Shown: piece by piece, positions 44,501 to 51,630 of the stretch
Numbering within the stretch: the stretch's first letter is position 1
How the letters are laid out: every line of letters begins with the position of its first letter
From: Candidatus Methanomethylophilaceae archaeon
GTDB taxonomy: Archaea > Thermoplasmatota > Thermoplasmata > Methanomassiliicoccales > Methanomethylophilaceae
Assembly: GCA_017507885.1 (NCBI GenBank)
Contig: JAFVZY010000098.1
Location: 1-55,168, forward strand
Reading direction: 5' to 3'
Length of the DNA: 55,168 bases
The notes under the pieces: model-generated
The model's input: only the letters and a program-made list of their open reading frames with translations
Database searches by the model: none
What the model was told of the DNA's origin: nothing
Made by a program: the position numbers and the translations under genes

Positions 44501-44976
44501 TCGTTCACGGTGATGGAGCCGTTGTTCCTGACGACGGAGTGTTCCCCCGAGGTGTGCCCCTGGTAGTCGAAGGTGAACGGTCTGGACATCACGCCCCCGA
44601 CGACGAGGGTCCCGTCGACCCTCATGGTGGTTCCGGAGGGGACGGTCAACGTGATGTGCACCCTGTCGTTGTGATGGATCTTCGCCGTGGTGGAATCCAT
44701 GTCCGCCCCGTCCATGGTCCCGTCCGCATCCCTCTCATCGGAGTAGGGTATCACCAGGACGACCCCCTCGGGAACGGTGACGTCCGAGGGGAGGGTGTGG
44801 TCCTGCAGGAGGAACACCACGTCCCCGTCGACGGATGCCGACAGGGCATCCTTCAAAGACGGGAACGTGTCGTTCCCGATGGCCGCCACATCGCCCGTCG
44901 ACGCATCCGCATGCGGGATGAGGGTGATGCAGGCCATCGCAACGACCAGTAGGGTGGTCGCGATTATCTTGTACAT
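41557..44976 (-). CDS. Large secreted surface protein with four Listeria-Bacteroides repeats and C-terminal anchor
   Basis: 1139 residues. Signal peptide MYKIIATTLLVVAMACITLIP; residues about 40-500 are beta-helix-like (many short strands, NNGSITVNDGGVL); then four consecutive List-Bact/InlB B-type repeats (each ending in a hydrophobic-x-Ala-x-Trp pattern such as TLHAIWTF, FLYAVWEV, TVKAQWKI, VLTAQWKA); a further beta domain; and the C-terminal anchor TYLIIGLAAIAIVVGTVVYM with an Arg tail. A TATA (TTAAATAC) about 25 nt upstream of the ATG suggests a leaderless mRNA. It has the same architecture as its downstream neighbour. Probable adhesin. Confidence 0.84.
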   Translation of the reverse strand: MYKIIATTLLVVAMACITLIPHADASTGDVAAIGNDTFPSLKDALSASVDGDVVFLLQDHTLPSDVTVPEGVVLVIPYSDERDADGTMDGADMDSTTAKIHHNDRVHITLTVPSGTTMRVDGTLVVGGVMSRPFTFDYQGHTSGEHSVVRNNGSITVNDGGVLRCHGYIKGTGMVDCKDGSRIYEPFVVTDYVGGDCVYVQYTDGQSPFDRYAVINIQSQFKMEHGSVLMGMMNLYADKQYNKAEVTLIGKDDGFIVLSPGSTYTSTYEPRAYLEEDWESNIYRDIGRKDIVISGGAETGSIVIHFRGESADTAETVFSVPYNYSYTLRNGEYVVNDGFRLLPGAQMTVSSDAVLRVKGELQVFPGLYSTEFRDKHYPRPETLAASPWYPDTAMLNIDGTMIIEGKFRGTVSGTPGAMIHVRGDADVSEGRLEHGATGSFNGSSIRNLSRFQSSGFLFSSYGTMFDMVPGETCQIVDSQQHGIGTIEYLSVSESVRGTMDIASHVTGSWVSSAFVLSYDLNGGNGDVPKDGTPYAHGSDATVAGSSDIYMIRHVFKEWNTSPDGTGTAYREGDAVEMTKDVTLHAIWTFTGGEGNYIVYDGNADYDGHVPRDTAGHEGDVTVLGPGGMEFTGHEFREWNTSPDGTGTAYHEGDVIPIDSDVFLYAVWEVGTYAITFDSAGGSSVEPMTQEYGTPVTKPEDPTREGYTFMGWSPELPATMPWKGTTVKAQWKINEYLVTFDSAGGTPVDSILVTYGKAIPIPEAPVRYGYGFLGWEPGIPATMPAGSLVLTAQWKALPFHDVTVEVTGEGIANPDRVRHPLGYTFTINLIPDNGFRIDSVKLDGTDIPASAVQTITVSSDHVLSVEFVPAPGTSTVVNDDGTVSTIIESTVDGCRTVLTKVESQNGTDLLESVVTSGDLKAVSSVTKNGSTTVATVILPGQRMESTVMDSLENMASIAESQTGRNAPLDLTVVSTGPATIPKVDVNSLTVECNGISLKLPKDTLGNVFSEGDATFDISIASKDDMNDSQRDAAGPMTVVSIEINDGTVSELGGTAYVSVDYTPEGRVTSVDRLNGNGSIEPRTFKVEDGKVVFQTDSLSLYRITDDGVHEESGFPWTYLIIGLAAIAIVVGTVVYMRLRT

Positions 44977-45043
44977 GATTCGTGATGGGTACGTTCGTAT
45001 TTAAGGCGCATCGGGTTAATAATCCGACATCCATACGGGTGCC

Positions 45044-46510
45044 ATGAATGGGATGAACAAGGCGGTCGTGTCGATCGTCTATGGAATTGCACTCTTGTTC
45101 ACCGGGGCGTGTCTCGCGTTCTCGGTGTTGGAACTTCAGAAGACGGGCGTCCCGAGGTTGGAGGTGTTCTCGCCGCTGTTCGATGCGTCCGGAATCACCG
45201 GACCCTTCTCGCAGGCGTATGCGGACGTCATGGAACTCCTCTTCGGATGGGGCGGTGTGGAGGCGATGTATGCCGTGATGGTCGTGGGATTCGTCTTGGC
45301 CGTAGCCGGGATGTTCACCGGATACCCCTTGGACGTCAAGGGCGTGGGTAACCGTGCGGAGGTCATCTGGACCGAGAGGCCGAATGCGGCGGTCAGGTGC
45401 CTCTCTGGACCCTGGGGTTTGATCACGGCGGCGTACGGCAGGAACAGGTATCTCGTCATACTGCCGATCGCGCTCCTCCCACTGTACGGATGGTGGTCGC
45501 TGATACTCACGATATCCATGGTCCCCGTGTTTGTGGTCGTCAAACTGGTCATCGGTGTGATGGTCGACCGTGCCAGGAGGAGGGACAGGGAGGCCTACGA
45601 AAGGGACACCCAGTATGCCGTCTGCCCCGTGTGCAAGAGGAACTTCGACTACCCCCAGGTGCGTTGCGGTTGCGGCATTGTGCTGGATTATCCCGTCCCC
45701 GGAATCCACGGAATCGGCAGGATCACATGCAACAACGGACACGGCATGGACTGCAGGGCCGGACTCAGGGATTCCCTGAAGACCGTGTGCCCCTATTGCG
45801 GGGAATCCATCGAGACCCGTGAGTCCAGACCGATATGCATATCGCTGGTCGGCTCCGTCGGTTCCGGGAAGACGACCCTGATGCTGTCGGCGGTGGATTC
45901 GATACAGAAATCCGCCGTGAGACATGGCGTCAACACGGATGCGGTGACCCCCGGGATAGGGTCGTCCGCGATCGCGGGAAGGATGGATGTCCCCGCGACC
46001 CCGGAGGGGGAGCTGGATTCGGAGTGTCTGTTCATAAGGTCCCCGTATCTGCACGGAAGGGAGCTCGTCTTCAACGACATCTCCGGAAGGGAGTTCGAAC
46101 CCCGCAAGGACAGGTTCATCTTCCAGGAGTACTACTCCTACACCGACGGGATCGTGTTCTGCGTGGATCCGTTGAATCTGGATTCACGCACGTCGAAGAT
46201 AAGGCCGATGGACGTCTTCGAATCCTTCCATTTCATATTCACCCGCGTCAAGGGTTTCGGGCCGGAAACCGTCTCCAACGTCCCGCTGGCGCTGGTGCTC
46301 ACCAAGAGGGATGTGACGGGTGTGGACGACGACGGGGTCGAGGATTATTTGCGCGACAACGGACAGGGGGAGTTCGTGAGGATCCTGAAGTCCTTGTTCT
46401 CCGACGTTCGCATGTTCTCCGTGTGTTGTTTCGAGGACTCCTCCAGACCTGTGTGGTGGATCATGGAGTCCAGTGACCCCGAGCTTGTGGAACACGTGCC
46501 TTTGGAATGA
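45044..46510 (+). CDS. Membrane-anchored double-GTPase-like (DO-GTPase2-type) protein with zinc ribbons
   Basis: 488 residues. An N-terminal membrane region with segments about 8-28, 75-95 and 140-165; a Cys-rich region with CPVCKRNFDYPQVRCGCG and CPYCGES resembling zinc ribbons (about 190-260); then a P-loop domain with LVGSVGSGKTTL (G1), FNDISGREF (Asp-x-x-Gly, G3) and ALVLTKRDV (Thr-Lys-x-Asp, G4), so GTP binding is likely. Similar proteins occur in bacterial conflict systems of GTPases with partner modules; the partner here is not evident. It is leaderless with TATA TTAATAATC about 27 nt upstream, and is divergent from the 1139-aa surface protein. Confidence 0.72.
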   Translation: MNGMNKAVVSIVYGIALLFTGACLAFSVLELQKTGVPRLEVFSPLFDASGITGPFSQAYADVMELLFGWGGVEAMYAVMVVGFVLAVAGMFTGYPLDVKGVGNRAEVIWTERPNAAVRCLSGPWGLITAAYGRNRYLVILPIALLPLYGWWSLILTISMVPVFVVVKLVIGVMVDRARRRDREAYERDTQYAVCPVCKRNFDYPQVRCGCGIVLDYPVPGIHGIGRITCNNGHGMDCRAGLRDSLKTVCPYCGESIETRESRPICISLVGSVGSGKTTLMLSAVDSIQKSAVRHGVNTDAVTPGIGSSAIAGRMDVPATPEGELDSECLFIRSPYLHGRELVFNDISGREFEPRKDRFIFQEYYSYTDGIVFCVDPLNLDSRTSKIRPMDVFESFHFIFTRVKGFGPETVSNVPLALVLTKRDVTGVDDDGVEDYLRDNGQGEFVRILKSLFSDVRMFSVCCFEDSSRPVWWIMESSDPELVEHVPLE

Positions 46511-46515
46511 ACGAT

Positions 46516-46547
46516 GACGGCCACCCAGAAGTCTTCGGGTGGCCGTC
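46516..46547. terminator. Bidirectional terminator
   Basis: A perfect 11-bp inverted repeat GACGGCCACCC (46516-46526) and GGGTGGCCGTC (46537-46547), 10-nt loop, between convergent genes and followed on the plus strand by a T-rich tract (46548-46567). This is the strongest terminator hairpin in the window. Confidence 0.8.
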
Positions 46548-46570
46548 TTAAACTTTTTCAATAGGGTTTT

Positions 46571-47209
46571 TCAGAGTTCGCCCTTCCTCAGGAGGACGAA
46601 GACGAGTACGAGGATCGCGAAGGTTCCGGCACCGGCGACCGCAACGGCGACGGCGGGGGTGAGGTCCTCGGGTTCGGATTCGGTCTCGGGGATGATGGGT
46701 TGCTCGTCGACGGGGGTGTACATCACATACAGTCCCTCGGAGGGTCCGGTGATGGTGAGCTGTCCACCAGAGTAGGTTCCGGCGTTCCTCACGGTGATGT
46801 TCCCGAGGTCGTCCATCATGCAGACGTTGTGGGGGAGGCTGACGTTGAATCCGCTGAAGTATCCGGGGAACGTCATGGTGACCGCACCGTTCTGGGGTAC
46901 GGTACTGAAGTCGATCGAGAAGCTGTACAGGTTTCCACCCTGACGCTGCGCGGTGGTCTTCTGTGCGGTGTTGAGGGTCTTGCCCATGTCGAAGACGACG
47001 TCGACGTTCTGGGAACCGGTGCGACCGGTCTTGTTGATGTCGATGACGATGCGTGTGCCGTCGGAGAGTTCTTTACTGAAGTCGACACTCTTCTCCGCAG
47101 GTATCGTCACGGTCTCGGTCGCCGCATCGGATTCCGAAGCGGACCAGGGGACGATGGTGAGCACCAGTGCGGCCAGCACGACGAATGCCATCGTTTTTCT
47201 TGCATGCAT
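46571..47209 (-). CDS. Small secreted, membrane-anchored surface protein
   Basis: 212 residues: signal peptide TMAFVVLAALVLTIVPWSASE, an all-beta extracellular domain of about 130 residues (VTMTFPGYFSGFNVSLPHN...), a short acidic spacer (EQPIIPETESEPEDLTP), and a C-terminal membrane helix AVAVAVAGAGTFAILVLVFVLL with a basic-acidic tail RKGEL. It has the same topology as the large surface proteins but no List-Bact repeat. The function is unknown, presumably cell envelope. Confidence 0.72.
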   Translation of the reverse strand: MHARKTMAFVVLAALVLTIVPWSASESDAATETVTIPAEKSVDFSKELSDGTRIVIDINKTGRTGSQNVDVVFDMGKTLNTAQKTTAQRQGGNLYSFSIDFSTVPQNGAVTMTFPGYFSGFNVSLPHNVCMMDDLGNITVRNAGTYSGGQLTITGPSEGLYVMYTPVDEQPIIPETESEPEDLTPAVAVAVAGAGTFAILVLVFVLLRKGEL

Positions 47210-47346
47210 GAACCTGCAATCCCCTTCTTTCTAAATAAGCTATCGGGAAGGTGGATGGAGAATGATGTCCCGGAGGATGTTGGATTACCCATCCGACGAT
47301 TGACCAACCGTTAAATAACATAACGGTATGGAAACGCAGGGATGGT

Positions 47347-48354
47347 TTGGAAGAGGATGCATCTAAGGTACCTGTGGTGAGCGTCATCATACCCGTGTTG
47401 AACGGGGAGGAATACCTCGAATCCATTGTGGGGCATGTGATGTCCCAGACGTTCGACTATTGGGAGATCGTCATCGTCGTATCCAGCAGGTGCACCGACT
47501 CCACCCCGGACATCGCTCGGCGTCTGTCCGACGGCGACAGGGTACGCGTCGTGGATTATGTCGACACCGGGGCGTTGGGCGGTTCCAAGAATGCGGGCCT
47601 CGACGAGTCCCGCGGAAGGTACGTCTGGTTCCTGGATGTCGACGACATCCCTTCCTCACTTTATCTCTCCACTCTTGTGGAGATCGCCGAGAGGGAGTCG
47701 GCGGATGTGGTGGGTTGCAACTACTTGTACTCGGTGGAACGCGGTCCCTTCGAGGACCCGAAGGGGGAGTTCTCCGTGGATGTCATGGATTCCCGGGAGG
47801 CTTTGAGACGCCGTGCCACGGAGAGGTTCCCCGTGGCGTCATGGTCAATGATCTACAGGAGGTCCATGGTCTTCGACAACGGGATCCGTTTCGAAGATGG
47901 CTTCTCCGAGGACATATCATTCACCGTCAGATCCCTGATGGCTTCGGGGACCGTCTGCTACTGCCACCGGCCTTTGTACAAGTACATGAGGACGCCCGGG
48001 TCCATCTGTCAGAGTAGCAGGGATTCCAGAGGCAGGTCCGAGGTGGACCGTTACAACCATCTGGAGGCTTCCCTGCATCCGGAGGACCCCGACAGGGACT
48101 TCCTGGCCAGGAGGTTCACCCTTACCCGCATGAGGTCCGCGGGACACATGACGTTCAAGGGATTCCTGGAGTATGTGTACAGCGACGAGTATCTGGAGAT
48201 GGTGTCGAGGAACCGTTCACCCCAGGTGTGCTTCGAGTGCGCATGTCAGTATGTGGTCCCGTACATTTACTTCGGTTCCATACGTTTATTCTTTAGGATA
48301 TATTATTATAACTCAGGGAGATACTTCACTCATCTAAGGCGTAAGCTGAGGTGA
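47347..48354 (+). CDS. GT2-family glycosyltransferase
   Basis: 335 residues. GT-A fold: VSVIIPVLNGEEYLESIVGHVMSQTF at the start, EIVIVVSSRCTDST, NAGLDESRGRYVWFLDVDD with the metal-binding Asp-x-Asp, and WSMIYRRSMV and FSEDISFTVR acceptor-side motifs. A C-terminal amphipathic helix (YIYFGSIRLFFRIYYY) may contact the membrane. The start is probably TTG 47347, since TTAAATAAC lies about 30 nt upstream and the homologous segment begins shortly after; no in-frame ATG fits better. It is the first gene of the surface-glycan island and is followed five bases later by a regulator gene. Confidence 0.85.
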   Translation: MEEDASKVPVVSVIIPVLNGEEYLESIVGHVMSQTFDYWEIVIVVSSRCTDSTPDIARRLSDGDRVRVVDYVDTGALGGSKNAGLDESRGRYVWFLDVDDIPSSLYLSTLVEIAERESADVVGCNYLYSVERGPFEDPKGEFSVDVMDSREALRRRATERFPVASWSMIYRRSMVFDNGIRFEDGFSEDISFTVRSLMASGTVCYCHRPLYKYMRTPGSICQSSRDSRGRSEVDRYNHLEASLHPEDPDRDFLARRFTLTRMRSAGHMTFKGFLEYVYSDEYLEMVSRNRSPQVCFECACQYVVPYIYFGSIRLFFRIYYYNSGRYFTHLRRKLR

Positions 48355-48358
48355 GTTT

Positions 48359-48817
48359 TTGGAAAACGAGATGAGAGGTGTCGGATCAACCCTGCATTGC
48401 TACGATAGGAACTACTACCGTCCCGATCTCTGTCCCAGGGAACCCCGGGTCAAAAGCGTACCGGATGTAATCGATTTCAACCATTCCTTGGCGAGGTTGG
48501 AACCGATTCTGCTTTTCGCCGGATTCAACATCGGGGAGGCGCGGATAATAATCGCTCTTCTGATCTACGAGAGGCTGGGTGCAAGAGACCTTCTCAGATT
48601 GACTGGAATGAAGCAGTCCGCCGTTTCACGTTCGCTTGATACGTTGAACTACCACGGTCACCTTCTGGTGAGGGTCGGTAAGGACAAAGGGAGGCCGTAT
48701 CAGGTGTACAGTCTGAAATACACCCCGAAGGAGGTCGTCGCAATGATGAAGGACAGGTTGAAGGAGCGTGAGGACGATCTGGACGTCCTCATGGATGTTC
48801 TGGAGTTGAGTGAATGA
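48359..48817 (+). CDS. Winged helix-turn-helix transcriptional regulator
   Basis: 152 residues (TTG start at 48359; ATG 48371 is the alternative, 15 nt from GAGGTGA). The core is a wHTH of the MarR/TrmB-like type: IIIALLIYERLGARDLLRLTGMKQSAVSRSLDTLNYHGHLL with a wing RVGKDKGRPYQVYSL, then a C-terminal charged helix (KDRLKEREDDLDVLMDVL) for dimerisation. It lies between the glycosyltransferase and the sugar isomerase genes, so it probably regulates this cluster. Its stop overlaps the next start (ATGA). Confidence 0.82.
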   Translation: MENEMRGVGSTLHCYDRNYYRPDLCPREPRVKSVPDVIDFNHSLARLEPILLFAGFNIGEARIIIALLIYERLGARDLLRLTGMKQSAVSRSLDTLNYHGHLLVRVGKDKGRPYQVYSLKYTPKEVVAMMKDRLKEREDDLDVLMDVLELSE

Positions 48818-49782
48818 TGCGGACCGACTACGAATCCATCCGTTGGGAGGATGGGGTCGAACTTGCACCATGGGTGGAGAGGACCTCGTTCCCGGAGCAG
48901 CTGCGCTTCGGGATGGGTTTTTCCAAAAAATACGATTACAAGGCGGGGAAGGTGTGCATCTTCAGCACCACCGGTTCCTGCACCGCAGGGGACATCCTCT
49001 GTGACTATTCGAACGAGTTTTCCGATGTTTGTATATCATCGTATTCCTCCGCGAGGTTGCCCGGCTGGGTGGATTCGGATACGGATCTGTTCCTCGTCTC
49101 CTATTCCGGTTCCGTCGGGGAGTTGAAAGGTGTTCTGGAGAAGGCCAAGCAATCTGGGTGTAGGATTCATGCCGTCACCTCCGACAGGGATTGGGAATTG
49201 ATCCACGGATTGGATTGCGACGTCTGCATTCTTCCCAAAGGCATGGCTTCTGATTGTGCCACGGGTCTGATTCTCGGTGCTTTGGTAGGGATGTTGGATT
49301 CCCTTGGAGTTTCTGGAATCAGAGATGATTTCGAGGCTATGGTTCCTGTGTTACGGGAATATCGTGATTTTTTCCTTCTCGATGACGATTGGTTAAAGGG
49401 CATGAGGTGTTTTTTCAAGGGAAAAGTCCCCTCGTTCTACAGTTATCCTCATATGCGTTCAGTCGGAAAGAGGTGGAGAACGACTTTTATCAAGGAAATT
49501 GGAGATTTGGCTTTTGATTCTGAATTTCCCGAATTCAATCACAATGAGATTGTTGGTTGGGCGGATGCCAAGGAACATTCTTGGGATCTTTTGCCTGTGT
49601 TCTTTTCTAGAGGTGTTGTCCTTAACATGAATGATGCTATCCTGAGTTGTACTTTGGAGGTGTTGGATTCCAAGGGACGCGATTATTTAATTATAGATTT
49701 CGAGGGTTGCAATGATTTGGAGAGGATTCTAAAGGGCGTGATGATGGCTGATTTCGTGAATTTCAAAGGGTGTTTGCAGTGA
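48814..49782 (+). CDS. PGI/PMI-like SIS-domain protein A (phosphate loop lost, catalytic His motif kept)
   Basis: 322 residues related to the bifunctional phosphoglucose/phosphomannose isomerase family. The first SIS half has lost its sugar-phosphate loop: FSTTGSC (50-56) stands where the family has a Gly-rich Gly-Met-Gly-Gly-Ser-Gly loop. SYSGS (96-100) is only partly kept, the Pro-Arg motif is absent (KGMASDC), and the catalytic Glu region is changed (FIKEIGD). Yet FPEFNHNEIVGW (238-249) with the histidine at about 243 is perfect. The C-terminus ends early, without the final Lys helix. Its stop overlaps the start of gene B. GC content falls within this gene from about 49.2 kb. Probably the partner subunit of B. 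Confidence 0.78.
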   Translation: MMRTDYESIRWEDGVELAPWVERTSFPEQLRFGMGFSKKYDYKAGKVCIFSTTGSCTAGDILCDYSNEFSDVCISSYSSARLPGWVDSDTDLFLVSYSGSVGELKGVLEKAKQSGCRIHAVTSDRDWELIHGLDCDVCILPKGMASDCATGLILGALVGMLDSLGVSGIRDDFEAMVPVLREYRDFFLLDDDWLKGMRCFFKGKVPSFYSYPHMRSVGKRWRTTFIKEIGDLAFDSEFPEFNHNEIVGWADAKEHSWDLLPVFFSRGVVLNMNDAILSCTLEVLDSKGRDYLIIDFEGCNDLERILKGVMMADFVNFKGCLQ

Positions 49783-50801
49783 AGAGTGTGGAAGAGCAGT
49801 TGGCCAATTTTGTCGAGGATTTGGAGCAGAGCATCCAGTATCAGGTAAAATCCAATATTTTTTGTAAGAATGTTCTTCTTTGTGGGATGGGTGGATCTGG
49901 ATTCAGTGGGATGTTTGTTTCCGATTATTGTTTTGAAGATTCGAAGATACCGATTAAGACCAACGGAAATCCGTATCTTCCAAAGTGGGTGTCAGACGAT
50001 ACGTTGTTGGTAATATCCAGTTATTCTGGGAACACTGTTGAGGTTTTGCAGATGTTTCTGGATGGTATTGAGAAAGGATGTAGAATTATCACTATGTGTT
50101 CTGGAGGTAAATTGAAAAAACTTGCTGATGAATATGAAGTTGAATGTATTTTACTTCCAGAGGATATGCAACCGCGTCATGCGATAGGGTTTATGATTGG
50201 GTATACCTTGGCTATTATGGATAAGGTTGGGGCCGTGAATGATTTGGAAGATGTTCGTGGTTGCATAGTTGGGTTGAAAGCATATCGTGATTCGTTGAGT
50301 GATTATAAATCGGATAATGAGGCTAAAAGAATAGTCAAAATGATTGAGGGGTGTGTTCCGATGATATGCATCGATCCAAGTTTGATTTCTATAGGTTTTA
50401 GATGGAAGACCCAAATCAATGAAAATTCCAAGAGGGTTGCGTTTAAGCATGTGACCAAAGACTCGATTGTGAGAATTGTGGATGCTTGGGGAGATTCTCA
50501 TAGGAGGGAGTTTGCGTTGGTATCCATGTTAGGTTATGATGATGGTTTTGTTGATAGTAACCGTATGATAATTGTCAAAGATGGTTGTATTGATAATTCG
50601 ATTCCGTTTATGGGTTGTTTTATCCATTGTGATTCTATGGTTGAAGGGATGTTAAAATATCTTATTCTTGGTGATTATATGTCTTTGTATCTTGCTAAAA
50701 AGAGCGAAGTGGAGCCTACTGCAGTACCTTCAATTACAGATTTAAAAAATAGAATGAAACAAATGTTTTGTAGAATGAATATTTCAGATTTATTTAAGTA
50801 A
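49779..50801 (+). CDS. PGI/PMI-like SIS-domain protein B (phosphate loop intact, His motif lost)
   Basis: 340 residues from GTG 49779, which overlaps the stop of gene A (GTGA). It keeps the sugar-phosphate loop LCGMGGSGFSG (about residues 35-44), SSYSGNTVE, the Pro-Arg in EDMQPRHAIGF, and KTQINENSKRVAF with the catalytic Glu, plus a C-terminal helix with Lys (ITDLKNRMKQMF). In the segment where the family has Asn-His-Asn-Glu it reads KHVTKDSIVRIVDAW, so the ring-opening histidine is missing. This is the mirror image of gene A. Together they could isomerise or bind a hexose phosphate for the glycan encoded by this cluster. The gene is AT-rich compared with the chromosome to its left. Confidence 0.82.
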   Translation: MKSVEEQLANFVEDLEQSIQYQVKSNIFCKNVLLCGMGGSGFSGMFVSDYCFEDSKIPIKTNGNPYLPKWVSDDTLLVISSYSGNTVEVLQMFLDGIEKGCRIITMCSGGKLKKLADEYEVECILLPEDMQPRHAIGFMIGYTLAIMDKVGAVNDLEDVRGCIVGLKAYRDSLSDYKSDNEAKRIVKMIEGCVPMICIDPSLISIGFRWKTQINENSKRVAFKHVTKDSIVRIVDAWGDSHRREFALVSMLGYDDGFVDSNRMIIVKDGCIDNSIPFMGCFIHCDSMVEGMLKYLILGDYMSLYLAKKSEVEPTAVPSITDLKNRMKQMFCRMNISDLFK

Positions 50802-50829
50802 GTGATTTATTATTGAAAATAACATTTTG

Positions 50830-51630
50830 ATGGATGGGTGTGAGACAATAGATATTTCAAATCATTTAAGGGAAATATATGAATCCCGCAATATACTTCA
50901 TTCTTTGATAATAAAGAACTTATTTGGCAGATATAGAAATACATACTTCGGATTTGCATGGCATTTTTTTACTCCAGCTATAATGATGCTTGTTTATTTT
51001 TTTGCATTCACCCAGTTGAGAACAGCACAACTCGATAATTTTTGGATTTATCTTGGATCTGGTTTATTTCCTTTTACATTCATGGTGACCAATCTTACTG
51101 GAGGTTCTGGAACAATTGTTTCAAATTCAGGGATGATTAAAAAAATGTATTTTCCTCGCGAAATACTGGTCTTATCGCAAGTGATTAGTACGTTTATAAT
51201 AATGCTTTTAGGTTATGTAATTATTGTGATTGCGATGGTGATTACTGGGTTTGAATTGAGTATTACAATTTTATTGTTACCTATTATATTTCTATTGATG
51301 TTTTTATTTGTATATGGGTATACTCTATTATTTTCATCTATCGCAGTATACAGTAGAGATTTACAATATTTCTTATCATCAATTAGTATAGTTTTTATTT
51401 TTATGACTCCCATGTACTTCACTGTAGATTCTGTAGCAGGTCCATTAAGTACACTGATATGGTTTAATCCTTTTACCTATTATATAGAGTCAATTCATCA
51501 GTTGGTATTTTTTGGAATTGTTCCTGACTTGGGGTTGTTAGCAATGTGCTTATTGTTGCCTATGATATCAATGGTAGTTGGGCAATACGTATTCAATCGT
51601 CTAAAGAAAGGGTTTGCGGAGAGACTGTAA
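50830..51630 (+). CDS. ABC-2 type polysaccharide export permease (Wzm/TagG-like)
   Basis: Membrane subunit that exports a lipid-linked glycan. 266 residues, six membrane segments, N-terminal cytosolic amphipathic part with LIIKNLFGRYRNTYFGFAWHFFTPAIMMLVYF (the typical family start: Arg-Tyr-x-x-x-x-Leu-Gly-x-x-Trp), PLLFPF-like GSGLFPFTFMV, NSGMIKKMYFPREIL (the conserved Phe-Pro-Arg-Glu coupling motif), and TPMYFTVDSV...WFNPFTYYIESI. ATG 50830 is preferred over TTG 50827. The stop codon overlaps the ATPase start (TAATG). Strongly AT-rich. Confidence 0.92.
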   Translation: MDGCETIDISNHLREIYESRNILHSLIIKNLFGRYRNTYFGFAWHFFTPAIMMLVYFFAFTQLRTAQLDNFWIYLGSGLFPFTFMVTNLTGGSGTIVSNSGMIKKMYFPREILVLSQVISTFIIMLLGYVIIVIAMVITGFELSITILLLPIIFLLMFLFVYGYTLLFSSIAVYSRDLQYFLSSISIVFIFMTPMYFTVDSVAGPLSTLIWFNPFTYYIESIHQLVFFGIVPDLGLLAMCLLLPMISMVVGQYVFNRLKKGFAERL

